DNA from: Xiphydria camelus
Lineage: Eukaryota; Arthropoda; Insecta; Hymenoptera; Xiphydriidae
DNA: 64,000 nt
Direction: 5' to 3'
Assembly (NCBI GenBank): GCA_963678675.1
Contig: OY783197.1
Location: 13,799,813 to 13,863,812, forward strand
Shown: positions 43,704 through 54,871 of the stretch, piece by piece
How positions within the stretch are numbered: position 1 is the stretch's first letter
Layout of the letters: the number at the start of each line of letters is the position of its first letter
Made by a program: the position numbers and the translations under genes
Notes under the pieces: model-generated
What the model was told of the DNA's origin: nothing
The model's database searches: none
What the model saw: the letters and a program-made list of their open reading frames with translations, nothing else

Positions 43704-44520
43704 CTAAACCAGTGCACCCTCACGCATTTTAGTGAAGACCGTGGCGTTCCTGCACCAGATAAATTTAAAGCCTGCTTCCTTTAAAGCGAGTTTTGCAGCC
43801 TTAAGCAGGTTGAAGACACTTGAGGGAAGAAGTTCACTTAAATAGATGGTAGGATCACTAGGCGGCACTGAGGGAGGGGTGTTCCTGGCCAGAAGGTTCG
43901 CGTCGAGCTGGGAGAGCTTGAGCACACCAAAAGCATGTTTGGCGGACAAGAATCGACTGACTAATGATTGATCCTTGAGTACCACTGCAAAAGGCGCCTT
44001 GCTGAGTGTGTTAGAAGGCACAGAACTGGCTTGCTTACGTAGCAACCTAGCGCTGATAACATCACCAGGATGCAGGTCAACCTTGATTGCTTTAGCAACA
44101 GCTGAGGCAATGCTGGTGAGCTGTGCTTCTGTGGAATCATCAGCTTGTCCAAATGAGAGACCGGATATAGTTAGTTCCGTCTGCTGTCTGTGGCTTAATG
44201 GTCTCCGCTGGAGGCTAAGAGCACTTGCATTAGCAGCTGCTTCCAGCCTAGTTAGGCCGGCCGAGGTAGAGGGGCGGGAATCAGTTGTGGCTGATAGCTA
44301 ATTAAGTCTAGACTCAAGCGCCTTGACCGTGCTCCGCAGGTCCTCAGTTTCGCTTCGCAGGTCCTCAGTTTCTTTGGATAATTGCTCATTTTTCGCAGCG
44401 AGCGACTCAGTTTTGTCTGTTAGCTGTTCTGTTGTGACCTTTAAGACGGCTACATCGCCACCAACAATTGCAACGGCCGTGCGAATGGCTGGTATGTCCT
44501 GCAGAAGCGCGGAATGTTAC
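43704..44520 (-). pseudogene. LINE ORF1 protein
   Basis: The upstream part (44520-44300) is a coiled coil with heptads (AKNEQLSKETEDLRSETEDL), including a short internal duplication. Downstream, 44045-43704 holds SKAPFAVVLKDQSLVSRFL and GFKFIWCRNATVFTKMREG, the conserved C-terminal block of CR1-type ORF1 proteins, which bind element RNA. Frames are broken near 44300 and 44050. Confidence 0.7.
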
Positions 44521-44571
44521 AACAGGGTGTCGCTTATCATTTTAATTTGTTCCAGTACTGCATTCATGGGC

Positions 44572-44770
44572 CCCGATAGCAAAGCGTGCATTTACACGCT
44601 GGCCGCACGCAGTGCTGCCACGTAGTGGCACCACTGTGGTCTCACCGTGCCATGATCGCGTGGAGTACACAAACTAAAAGCACCGTGGCTACACAGTGAA
44701 TACACTTGGTGGTTCGCGGCGTAAAGACACAGTGCTTACACTCAGTGCAGTCACGGTGCCTTTTCGACGT
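44572..44770. mobile_element. heptamer-family element, partial copy 2
   Basis: It starts CCCGATAGCAAAGCGTG like the ends of 10429-12882. It contains CACTGTG at 44632 and CACAGTG at 44692 and 44728, plus near-heptamers (CACGGTG, CACCGTG). Confidence 0.6.
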
Positions 44771-45571
44771 GCACTCTTCGTAAATTTACCGACCATGAAT
44801 ATCGGTAAATTCACTGTCTTCACAAAATTATTAACACGTTCGCTGCGGAACAAGCGGCTCCCGCGTGAGGTGGCTGTGTCTCATGGGAGGATCACGCGGC
44901 TCCCGCGGCACGCCAACACAGTTTTACGAAAATTTCAAAATTTTAGTACGGGGGTTAACTCAATCATTTTGATACGCAGGGAACGTGTTCGTAATTCAAT
45001 TTAAAGGTTCGGTGGTCGAGCAGTGCGGACGTGTGGCGGATCGCTCCTGCAAAATTCGGAACTTTAGTCGGGTTTTTCGCGAGTGAGTGCGATAAAAAGT
45101 GCATGGTGGTGTTCACGGAGCAGTGCGAAGCATCACTGAGTGAAGTAGAAGTGCGGCGAGGCCGGCGTTTAGGAGTTATTCGACGATATCGAAGTCTGCC
45201 GTGTCGAGTTCCCTCGTGGCACGGACGCCATCATGGCCGCCGCTACATAGCGTCGGTTGACGAAAGACCGAAAGGGCCAGCAGAGAGACACCGGACGAGC
45301 GACCCTCGCGAGAAGCCGCCTCGGGAGCTCCGGGACACCGAAGAGGCCCTTGCGAATGACCGAGCTATGCTGGGAATCTACAGTGAAGTGATAACTGCGC
45401 GTAACAAGATGCGACGCGCGCGAATGGCGGCCGGCGTGACGCCGTCGCAAAGTCGCGCCCGCGACTATATTTCCAGTTATAGGTACTGTGCGCGGATGGG
45501 CTGATCGAACCCTCAGTGCTGCCTGAAAGTACACACGGAGGGGAAGGAACGACCCCCGTACAAAATCAAAC
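44771..45571 (+). other. GC-rich stretch with a 157-codon frame, unidentified
   Basis: An open frame runs from 45031 to 45504 (ends DYISSYRYCARMG) but looks leader-like at its start (GAGTGCGATAAAAAGTGC). I recognise no domain. It adjoins the kinase fragment and may be its 5' region or part of the same chimaeric segment. Confidence 0.25.
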
Positions 45572-46152
45572 GTCAAGCACACGAAACGACGCGGCTCCAA
45601 GATCCTGAAGGAAGGATGGATGGTGCACTCGACGAATCGCGATCCGATGGTAGGTTGACGACGTGGCGCTGATTCGGTTTCGCTTCCTCCGTCATTAAGA
45701 CGCGCGTGTTTTCAGAGGAAGAAACACTACTGGCGATTGGACACAAAGGCCATAACTCTGTTCCAAAGCGACAGCAGTTCCAAGTACTTCAAAGAGATTC
45801 CGTTGGCTGAAATTCTAGTCGTCGACGCCGCCAGGGAACAACATTCTCGTGAGTACATATATCGTTAGAAATTGTCTGCGCGCGTTTAGTCAGTTTACAA
45901 CGTGCGCGTTCTCTCCTTCCAGGCACGATGCATTGTTTCGTGTTGAGAACGGCCAACGTCGATTACTACGTCGGCTCGGGTCAATTTGGTATCGTCTACG
46001 GTGGAGTTCATCGCAAGACCGGCCGCGCGATGTCGATAAAGGTGATCGACAAGCTGCGTATTCCCACCAAGCAGGAGGCCCAGCTTAAGAACGAAGTAGC
46101 CATCCTGCAGAATCTCTCCCACAGCGGAGTCGTCAATCTCGAGAGGATGTTT
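45572..46152 (+). pseudogene. PKD: protein kinase D fragment, spliced, PH joined to kinase domain
   Basis: Three exons splice in frame. 45572-45649 reads VKHTKRRGSKILKEGWMVHS and on. 45716-45848 reads [20 protein letters not shown] then [17 protein letters not shown]. 45923-46152 reads [16 protein letters not shown] and then [17 protein letters not shown]. Introns have GT...AG ends (GTAGGT...TTTTCAG; GTGAGT...CTTCCAG). The first part is the PH domain and the last the Gly-rich loop and VAIK-type lysine (here SIKVID) of protein kinase D, a diacylglycerol-pathway Ser/Thr kinase. In intact enzymes more than 100 residues separate PH and kinase; here they join directly within exon 3. The gene stops after NLERMFE at a MITE. 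Introns rule out a processed copy. It is a partial duplication with an internal deletion. Confidence 0.85.
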
Positions 46153-46167
46153 GAGTGTACCCGAAAA

Positions 46168-46281
46168 TCCCGGTGTACGAAAGTAATTTTTGAGCATGTT
46201 TCGCCAAGTAATCAGCTTTTCTCATGGCGAACCACGTAAAACGCACCATGCGCAGCTTATTGTACTTTCGTACACCGGGAC
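46168..46281. mobile_element. 114-bp MITE at the kinase break
   Basis: TCCCGGTGTACGAAAGTA is mirrored by TACTTTCGTACACCGGGA. It lies just after the last recognisable kinase codon. Confidence 0.75.
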
Positions 46282-47352
46282 TTTCAAAAAATTATTATAA
46301 ATTAACCGTGCATTTTGTCATGTAGGTTCTCGCATCAATTTTATAGTAAATTTTCCCCGCTACAAATTGGAAGCTTCATTTTTTTGATCGAGTAAATAAT
46401 ATAGTAGAAATGAATGATTAATAGCCCAGTAGAACTAAATTTGTTTCTTCTATTAAGTAAGAAGTTTATTAGCGTCATGATAAAACCGGTACCAATCGAT
46501 GGAAAAAAGTCTCCTAAATGACATATAGAAATGGGTAATCTTCAAATTGACGAGAAATAATGTAATTAGTTAAAAACTATCTTTCAAAATCACTTATGCC
46601 AAGAAATCGCGAAGCTATGTTCTTTCTGTAACCAATTTCATAAATAAGAATATCCCAATGTGTAGAGAAGAAAATTCTTTACAAAGGGTATAGCCGGATA
46701 AGCATATGAAATCAGGCCCGGCCTGACTTTTTTTCCCCATTCAGGTATATTTTGTGTCTATACATAACTAAGCTCTCTCTAAATTTTTAGACCAAAATAT
46801 TGATTTATAATCAAAAGTTATCGCCAAAAAACCAAAAAACGAAAATATTGTTTATCTCGAAAACTACTCGACCGATTTCGCGCAGCGAAATATATATTAT
46901 ATGCACCATCATGTAGCTATATTATAAAAAAAGTATTGGATTGTTTCGCCCATAAATAAAGAAAAACAACAAGTTTGAATTTTTCAATAATTTTTATTTT
47001 TCATATGAAAAATAACACCCTCGCCGTCTTTTTTATGCAGACTCAGGCATGACTAAACTATGATATATAATTTTTACAAGATGATTGGTGTGGGACAACA
47101 AGTCGAAATAAATTAAAGAAAATAACACAACTTTGCTTCCGCTGTTTTCTTAACGTAATAAATAGCAGAAAACGGCGGAAATAAAGTTGTACACCTATTA
47201 ATTCGAATTTTTACTTAACAAAAAGTAATAGTATTTATTTACAATTGTTTATTACTAACGAGAATACAATTTACTACTTGTAATATATTATGTGTACCTA
47301 CATATAAATCGAAATTAAATCAAATTAAAGGTACTGACATAGAAGCTTCGTT

Positions 47353-48726
47353 TCAATCTTCGTCGCTTTCGTAATTTATTGTTGGTTGAATATTTTCTCT
47401 GTGGAATAGTTTGCTTAATATTTCTGCAGGTTTAATAAGCTTTGTTTGATATCGCGCAAATGACAAGTAATAAATAATTGCAGCTATATGGGAACAACAA
47501 CCGACCGTTCTCTTGCCGTTTGCCCACTCGCACGTGTATCGTAAGATCCCGGAATAACCAATAGAATCAGGTTTATATTCAATAAAACAGCGATATTCTT
47601 TACGGTTTATATGTCGTGATTGAGCTTGCAATTTTAAAATGCTTGAATTATCTTTTAAATAATGAACATTAATCGTATTGTCATCATCTATCATCTCTGC
47701 TAAATAGGAAATGGCTTGAGAATATTGATAAGTACCCGTAAACAATATTTTTAAGTCTTTTTCAGTCATTTCGGGAAAATCAAACAAATCAGATGAGGTT
47801 ATTTGTTGAAACGGTACTTTTCTGCGCTTCCAACCATCTTTCTCGACTTGAATACTAAGAGTATCGTTTAAATTACGTCTCGATTTCATATACTCCACGA
47901 TTTCTTCAGATAATTCAACATCGCTATTTAGACGTTTGCCAAATTGATTATGTAAGAAACAAGCCGTCTTGCAAATTAAACTGGTTTTTGGAAGTATTTT
48001 ATTGTCAAGTTTTTTATCTAAAAGTTTGAATTTTTGTTTGATAATAATCCCATGTATAGCTTCTACCGCCCACTGAACTTTAGTGACATATCGAGAGTGA
48101 TTTGATTCTTCACACGACAATTGAGCACGTTTTCCTTTTAATGCAGGCATGTGTACTTCAAAACCTTGCTCTTCTAAATATTCTATAATATCCCGAAAGC
48201 CTCTATCACAAGGACCAATTTATCTCCTCTACGCGAAGCAAGTTTCTTAATTCCGGCGAAGAATTTAAAATATCATCCAGAATCTTTGCATCATTGACAT
48301 TTGCCAAATAAGGACCTAACATATCGACAATATAACCATTTGTCGTGCAAATTGTAAATGGCTTGCATAAAGGTACTTTTTTTTGGCCAGAGTATGATTT
48401 GCGCTGATACTCATTATTAGAACTTTTTTGATGTCTAATGTACGTACCGTCACAAATAAGAATTAATTCGCGGTCTGAATTCAAGAGTTCTTGAGCAATT
48501 TTCGAAGTCTCATTTTCTATGAGATTATCTCTGTGTTAACACTATTCAAACCAAAATTAAAAGGGAGAACATCTTTTTCAAACGATATCAAAACTTCGTC
48601 AAAATAATCGGAGACAAGTTGTTCACGTTGTAACTGTAAAAAGGAAAAAATCATACTATTGTATCGATACATGCGAGTGCGCAAACGGCAAGAGAACGGT
48701 CGGTTGTTGTTCCCATATAGCTGCAA
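47353..48726 (-). pseudogene. DDE transposase with C-terminal SWIM zinc finger
   Basis: Segments in order: 48726-48517 (N-terminal, LPFNFGLNSVNTEIIS); 48484-48206 with LILICDGTYIRHQKSSN (first Asp) and RKSYSGQKK; then CDRGFRDIIEYLEEQGFEV (second Asp, read at about 48221-48160); then VTKVQWAVEAIHGII (catalytic Glu). After ~190 residues the frame ends with LRYTCEWANGKRTVGCCSHI, a SWIM finger (C-x-...C-C-x-H) before AAIIYYLSFARYQ. This is a DDE_Tnp_4/ISL2EU-like catalytic core fused to SWIM. Frameshifts near 48500 and 48225 inactivate it. The last ~65 codons also occur, inverted, at 48664-48850. Confidence 0.75.
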
Positions 48727-49439
48727 TTATTTATTACTTGTCATTTGCGCGATATCAAACAAAGCTTATTAAACCTGCAGAAATATTAAGCAAACTATTC
48801 CACAGAGAAAATATTCAACCAACAATAAATTACGAAAGCGACGAAGATTGAAACGAAGCTTCTATGTCAGTACCTTTAATTTGATTTAATTTCGATTTAT
48901 ATGTAGGTACACATAATATATTACAAGTAGTAAATTGTATTCTCGTTAGTAATAAACAATTGTAAATAAATACTATTACTTTTTGTTAAGTAAAAATTCG
49001 AATTAATAGGTGTACAACTTTGTTTCCGCCGTTTTATGCTATTTATTACGTTAAGAAAACGGCGGAAGCAAAGTTGTGTTATTTTCTTTAATTTATTTCG
49101 ACTTGTTGTCCCACACCAATCATTTTGTAAAAATTATATATCATAGTTTTTAGTCATGCCTGAGTCTGTATAAAAAAAACGGCGGGGGTGTTATTTTTCA
49201 TATGAAAAATAAAAATTATTGAAAAATTCAAACTTGTTGTTTTTCTTTATTTATAGGCGAAACAATCAAATACTTTTTTTATAACATAGATACATGACAG
49301 CGCATAATATATATTTCGCTGCGCGAAATCGGTCGAGTAGTTTTCGAGATAAACAATATTTTCGTTTTTTGGTTTTTTGGCGATAACTTTTGATTAAATC
49401 AATATTTTGGTCTAAAAATTTAGAGAGAGCTTAGTTATA

Positions 49440-52400
49440 CCGTATGTCCAATGGCTAGTCGAGCAGGTGCAGCGACCTGAATTTTTCTGAAATTTGACTT
49501 CGGCAGTATTTTAGTTAGAGTTGGCTTTGGAAGATGGCGCTACGTACGAGCGAAATATTTGAAATGGTAAAAGCGGGAGGTAGATAAATGCGGGAGAAGT
49601 GAAGTGTAACCTAAAAATTGTTAATGTTGGAATAATGGTGAGTAATTGTTTGAAACGATAAGACATAATAATTCGGGTTTCTTTTCGATGTTCAACCAAA
49701 TAACACGACTAATATTTAATTGCAGAGAGAAACTGATGCGACTGGCAGTCGTGGAGGAAGGGGCTACCGTCAACGTGGTCCTCGCCAGAGTGGTCGAGCT
49801 CTGCCTCGTCGACGAAAGGTGCAATTGAAATGAAATTAAAGTCTGAGTCAAGGTGAAAATTGGAAGACATGGAAAGAAAACGCGGCAGAGTCGCCGACAG
49901 AAGGAGTGAGTAAAGTGCGAAAGAAAAGTGCAGTGACGCCGAAAAATCATGTGGAAGACAGTGACGAACAGCAGCAGCAGCTGGTCGACACTGCTCAACT
50001 CCGCACCAGCTCCTGAATGATATCTCGCCGATCGCGAAACGCGGCCGCTCCGATGGACAACGATTCCAGACATTCGAGTCGTAGTAGCAGCAAGGACAGC
50101 AGCAGCAGCAGCAGCGTCAACGGCAGGGGCACTCTTTTAAAGCGAAGGCAGTCCAAGACCGACTCGAATAGCTGTAAGAGAAAGACGCATCGGCGGAAAC
50201 ATGAAATATCGAAGCAAGACTTGCAGTGAGAGTGTGGTAAAAGAAAGAAAAAAAATGACAGAGACGAGGCGACGAGACAGAGGAGGAAGTCGTCACCACG
50301 AAGGGTTCCTGAAACGGTACCAGTACTAGCAACGTGTGAAGAGTTCAAGAGAACGGGCCATCTACACCCAGTCGCAAATCATGCAGAGTTCCTGTGACAT
50401 CTGACAGTGGCATCACGTCAGGAGTATGAACGGTGGAGAAGAACGGGAGCCTCGCTGAAAAAGGAAGGAGCAGTGTTGGCGATGGCGGTGACAGCCCAGA
50501 TCATGAGCAAAGGCTGAAGAACCTTGAGCGTTTTGGATAAAAAGTGGACGTGACTCGAAGCAGTTATCGTAATCGATTTACGCCGACACTGGTGCCGTAG
50601 CCAATCTCGATCACAATGGATTCTTCCAACTAGAGGCGGTTTCTATATCACTCGTCGCCGTTGATCCTTTCCCTCTCAATCCTTGTACATAATGCATCTG
50701 TTAATATGAAGTTTGACCCGAAACCCTTCCATCCTTCCTATTGTAACACTCTCGTAACAATACGGTCTGATTATTTTATATTCATAAGGTTTTATCAGCT
50801 TTACGCGTTATTCCTCGTTATTTTCGTTATTTAACCTTGCATTCATACGTTATTACTGATGGATTATTAATAAATTAATTCATGAAAGTGACTCTACTGA
50901 CTTGTGCTATTTTTCGTCCGGTATTTCCTTCCGCAAGATATTTGGATAAATGTACCCCTTCGATCTTGAAGAGTTTGGTTGGAATAAGCAAGACGGATAG
51001 TGGACAGAGTTTAGGCATTAGGAGGCATACAAAATGTCACAATCAGCGGGACAGGATTTCGTGTAATCATGATTTATAGTAAGTAAAGTGGATAGTAATC
51101 GTTTCTGTATCAACAAATCTGTGTTCAATTGATATTTTATACTTCATTAGTAGCTCTAGATGAGATACATCTATCTCATAGTTTACAGTACAAAATGTAA
51201 TTTCCCCTGCGGGAGCTAATTTTATGAATGAAAAAATTCTAATAAATCATGATTACGCGAAATCCTGTCCCGCTGATTGTGACATCTTGTATGCCTCCTA
51301 ATGCCTAAACTCTGTCCACTATCCGTCTTGCTTATTCCAACCAAACTCTTCAAGATCGAAGGGGTACATTTATCCAAATATCTTGCGGGAGGAAATACCG
51401 GACGAAAAATAGCACAAGCCAGTAGAGTCACTTTCATGAATTAATTTATTAATAATCCATCAGTAATAATGTATGAATGCAAGGTTAAATAACGAAAATA
51501 ACGAGGAATAACGCGTAAAGCTGATAAAACCTTATGAATATAAAATAATCGGACCGTATTGTTACGAGAGTGTTACAATAGGAAGGATGGAAGGGTTTCG
51601 GATCAAACTTCATATTAACAGATGCATTATGTACAAGGATTGAGAGGGAAAGGATCAACGGTGACGAGTGATATAGAAACCGCCTCTAGTTGGAAGAATC
51701 CATTGTGATCGAGATTGGCTACGGCACCAGTGTCGGCGTAAATCGATTACGATAACTGCTTCGAGTCACGTCCACTTTTTATCCAAAACGCTCAAGGTTC
51801 TTCAGCCTTTGCTCATGATCTGGGCTGTCACCGCCATCGCCAACACTGCTCCTTCCTTTTTCAGCGAGGCTCCCGTTCTTCTCCACCGTTCATACTCCTG
51901 ACGTGATGCCGCTGTCAGATGTCACAGGAACTCTGCATGATTTGCGACTGGGTGTAGATGGTCCGTTCTCTTGAACTCTTCACACGTTGCTAGTACTGGT
52001 ACCGTTTCAGGAACCCTTCGTGGTGACGACTTCCTCCTCTGTCTCGTCGCCTCGTCTCTGTCATTTTTTTTCTTTCTTTTACCACACTCTCACTGCAAGT
52101 CTTGCTTCGATATTTCATGTTTCCGCCGATGCGTCTTTCTCTTACAGCTATTCGAGTCGGTCTTGGACTGCCTTCGCTTTAAAAGAGTGCCCCTGCCGTT
52201 GACGCTGCTGCTGCTGCTGCTGTCCTTGCTGCTACTACGACTCGAATGTCTGGAATCGTTGTCCATCGGAGCGGCCGCGTTTCGCGATCGGCGAGATATC
52301 ATTCAGGAGCTGGTGCGGAGTTGAGCAGTGTCGACCAGCTGCTGCTGCTGTTCGTCACTGTCTTCCACATGATTTTTCGGCGTCACTGCACTTTTCTTTC

Positions 52401-52879
52401 GCACTTTACTCACTCCTTCTGTCGGCGACTCTGCCGCGTTTTCTTTCCATGTCTTCCAATTTTCACCTTGACTCAGACTTTAATTTCATTTCAATTGCAC
52501 CTTTCGTCGACGAGGCAGAGCTCGACCACTCTGGCGAGAACCACGTTGACGGTAGCCCCTTCCTCCACGACTGCCAGTCGCATCAGTTTCTCTCTGCAAT
52601 TAAATATCAGTCGTGTTATTTGGTTGAACATCGAAAAGAAACCCGAATTATTATGTCTTATCGTTTCAAACAATTACTCACCATTATTCCAACATTCACA
52701 ATTTTTAGGTTACACTTCACTTCTCCCGCATTTATCTACCTCCCGCTTTTACCATTTCAAATATTTCGCTCGTACGTAGCGCCATCTTCCAAAGCCAACT
52801 CTAACTAAAATACTGCCGAAGTCAAATTTCAGAAAAATTCAGGTCGCTGCACCTGCTCGACTAGCCATTGGACATACGG
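49440..52879. mobile_element. 3.4-kb CCGTATGT-family foldback with gene-like arms
   Basis: Ends are CCGTATGTCCAATGGC and its complement, each flanked by TA (49438 and 52880). Arms of about 1.63 kb are near-identical and meet at a ~170-bp unique loop (51071-51240). It is the longest palindrome here and the fullest member of the family at 17744, 18276, 27538 and 54497. Arms contain spliced, gene-like sequence. Small mirrored frames (70-177 codons) appear twice because of the palindrome. Confidence 0.9.
49633..50340 (+). pseudogene. gene-like leader and exons inside the foldback arm (mirrored at 51980-52686)
   Basis: AATAATG is followed at once by a consensus donor GTGAGTAATT. A 95-bp intron ends TTTAATTGCAG. 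The next exon reads RETDATGSRGGRGYRQRGPR and on, an Arg-Gly-rich stretch. Further downstream are Ser-, Gln- and Lys-rich stretches (DSDEQQQQLVD; SRSSSKDSSSSSS) separated by stops. I do not recognise the gene. ATG-then-intron is typical of some housekeeping gene starts. The same ATG-donor core sits at the apex of smaller foldbacks at 11976, 17618 and 18088. Confidence 0.4.
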
Positions 52880-52958
52880 TATATAGACACAAAATATACC
52901 TGAATGGGGAAAAAAAGTCAGGCCGGGCCTGATTTCATATGCTTATCCGGCTATACAC

Positions 52959-53803
52959 TTTCAAGTCGTAACTTATAGTCTACGATGCCCCGTTTTTGTG
53001 TAATTAATTATTAAACATATGTAATTCAAATTGGCTTAAATCGATCAGCTGATCGTTACGCGATGCTCCTTTATTACGCGCACAGCTAAGGGAGGAAAGT
53101 GCGTTCCGCAATCTATTCCAATTTACGCTTCATTATGTATTGATTTTTATAATTAATATCAAATTCTTCGTTTTTTGAAAGTTATTACCATTATTTTTAA
53201 TTCGGTTATGAATGAAGAAGTAATTTTTTAAAATAATTTAATGCTGAAGGATCTTTAGTAAATGTCAACAAAATAAATTTAAATGATCCATTTTCATAAA
53301 TCATTTTCGAAATACTTGTAGGTTTTACGCCGTTTTATTTTCGTGCAGTCATCCTATGGAAATATAAAGAATTACGTGAAATCTGAAAAATAAAACAAAC
53401 TAAATTCATTTTTTGTTCAGATAATGTTTGTACGTTAGTATAGTATTTCGAAAATGATTTATGAAAATGGATCATTTAAATTTAATTTGTTGACATTTAC
53501 TAAAGATCCTTCAGCGTTAAATTATTTAAAAAATTACTTCTTCATTCATAACAGAATTAAAAATAGTTGTAATAATTTTCAAAAAACGAAGAATTTGATA
53601 AATATTAATTATAAAAATCAATACATAATGAAGCGTAAATTTGAATAGATTGCGGAACGCGCTTTCCTCCGTTAACTGCGCGCGTAATAAAGGAGCGTCG
53701 CGTAACGATCAGCTGATCGATTTAAGCTAATTTGAATTACATATGTATAATAATTAATTACACAAAAACGGTGCATCGTAGACTATAAGTTCCGACTTGA
53801 AAT
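52959..53803. mobile_element. 845-bp palindrome nested in the outer arm
   Basis: TTTCAAGTCGTAACTTATAG at the left is mirrored by CTATAAGTTCCGACTTGAAA at the right. Arms of ~400 bp meet near 53395. The sequence resuming on both sides (CCGGCTATACAC / TTTGTAAAGAATTTTC) is contiguous in the left outer arm, which shows this is an insertion. Confidence 0.9.
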
Positions 53804-54259
53804 TTGTAAAGAATTTTCTCTTCTACATTGGGATTTTTTTATTTATGAAATTGGTTACAGAAAGAACATAGCTTCGCTATTTCTTGGCATAAGTGATTTT
53901 GAGAGATAGTTTTGAATTAATTACATTATTTTTCTCATCAATTTGAAGATTACCCATTTCTATATGTCATTCAGGAGACTTTTTTCTATCGATTGGTACC
54001 GGTTTTATCCTGACACTAATAAATTGCTTCGCGAATATCTAATAAGACTATACTATAAAGTGGCTTAGGGCCAAAATTTCGATAGTTTTTAATTAATTAT
54101 AAATTTTCCCGGGAATTGACAGATAATACATTTTGATATGTTAATATTGGGATCTCCAGCTACAATATGTTCATTTAATAAATGGAATAGTAGAAGAAAT
54201 GTTGTTTTTTTAATATAAATATTTTATTAGAATACATCCCTGTGTGTGTGTAGTCCATA

Positions 54260-54482
54260 TGATAACTTCACAGCGACGCCACTGGGTCTACACCATCATC
54301 TCACAGTAAAAGCACTGTAGAGTCACCCTGTTATGCCGTAGTGCTTACACTCGGTGCTCACACTGCGTGACTGCAGTGTGGCTTCACGGTGGACAGACAG
54401 ATGGACACCCCAGTGCATGCACTCGAATACACCGCGTGAAAGTAGTGTGCAGTCACGGTGCCGCCACTTTGCTATCGGGGGG
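54260..54482. mobile_element. heptamer-family element, partial copy 3
   Basis: It ends GCCACTTTGCTATCGGGG, complementary to the CCCCGATAGC end of 10429. Heptamer-like words (CACTGTA, CACTGCG, CACGGTG) are frequent, but there is no exact CACAGTG. It lies ~1.9 kb from the RAG1-like relic. A TG microsatellite (54241-54250) precedes it. Confidence 0.55.
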
Positions 54483-54496
54483 CATTAGATCGAATA

Positions 54497-54871
54497 CCGT
54501 ATGTATCATCCCAAATTAAACAAGCAGATATACCGACATTGCAGAAACTTTACCGGCGGTCAAGAATTTTATAGTTAGAGTTGGCTTGAGAAGAGTGCGC
54601 TGTGTGTGCTGCGTGAGAGCGAAAAGTGTCAAACGTCTGATTTCCCGATAGCTGTCAATTCGGAAAATCGAAGTATTGAATAATAGACGAAACACTTCGA
54701 TCTCTTGAATTAACAGCTATCGGGAAATCAGACGTTTAACACTTTTCGCTCTCACGCAGCACACACAGCGCACTCTTCTCAAGCCAACTCTAACTATAAA
54801 ATTCTTGACCGTCGGTAAAGTTTCGGCAATGTCGGTATATCTGCTTGTTTAATTTGGGATGATACATACGG
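54497..54871. mobile_element. 375-bp CCGTATGT-family foldback, TA-flanked
   Basis: CCGTATGTATCATCCC is mirrored by GGGATGATACATACGG, with TA on both outer sides. Arms contain GTTAGAGTTGGCTTGAG and TCCCGATAGCTGTCAATTC. Arms are highly similar, so it is probably young. Confidence 0.9.

Larger units (their letters stand above)
40496..44570 (-). mobile_element. CR1/jockey-like LINE, decayed but nearly full-length
   Basis: Reading right to left it has ORF1 (to 43704), an AP-type endonuclease (43526-42778) and a reverse transcriptase (42732-40973). The 3' tail is an ATCA-type microsatellite at 40496-40522. Stops and frameshifts are throughout. The 5' end lies against a heptamer-element copy at 44572. 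No clear target duplication. Confidence 0.85.
46461..54030. mobile_element. outer foldback with two palindromes nested in its right arm
   Basis: The left arm 46461-47545 is complementary to a right arm split in three: 48664-49439, 52880-52958 and 53804-54030. Paired landmarks include AAATGGGTAATCTTCAAATTG, ATAGCCGGATAAGCATATGA and AACCGACCGTTCTCTTGCC. The arms include the 3' coding end of the transposase at 47353-48726, so the foldback arose by inverted duplication of the element's own 3' part. The two gaps in the right arm are exactly filled by 49440-52879 and 52959-53803. Confidence 0.85.

Noticed and set aside
42595..44301. Plus-strand frames over the LINE
   Set aside because: They are antisense shadows of the minus-strand ORF1, endonuclease and reverse transcriptase.
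46980..47250. Separate small gene in the AT-rich outer arm
   Set aside because: The same sequence is mirrored at 48960-49210, and no frame is conserved.
49995..50348. Leu/Ser-rich frames at 49995-50348 and 51971-52324 that look like paired genes
   Set aside because: They are identical because of the palindrome and are antisense to the Ser-rich exon-like sequence.
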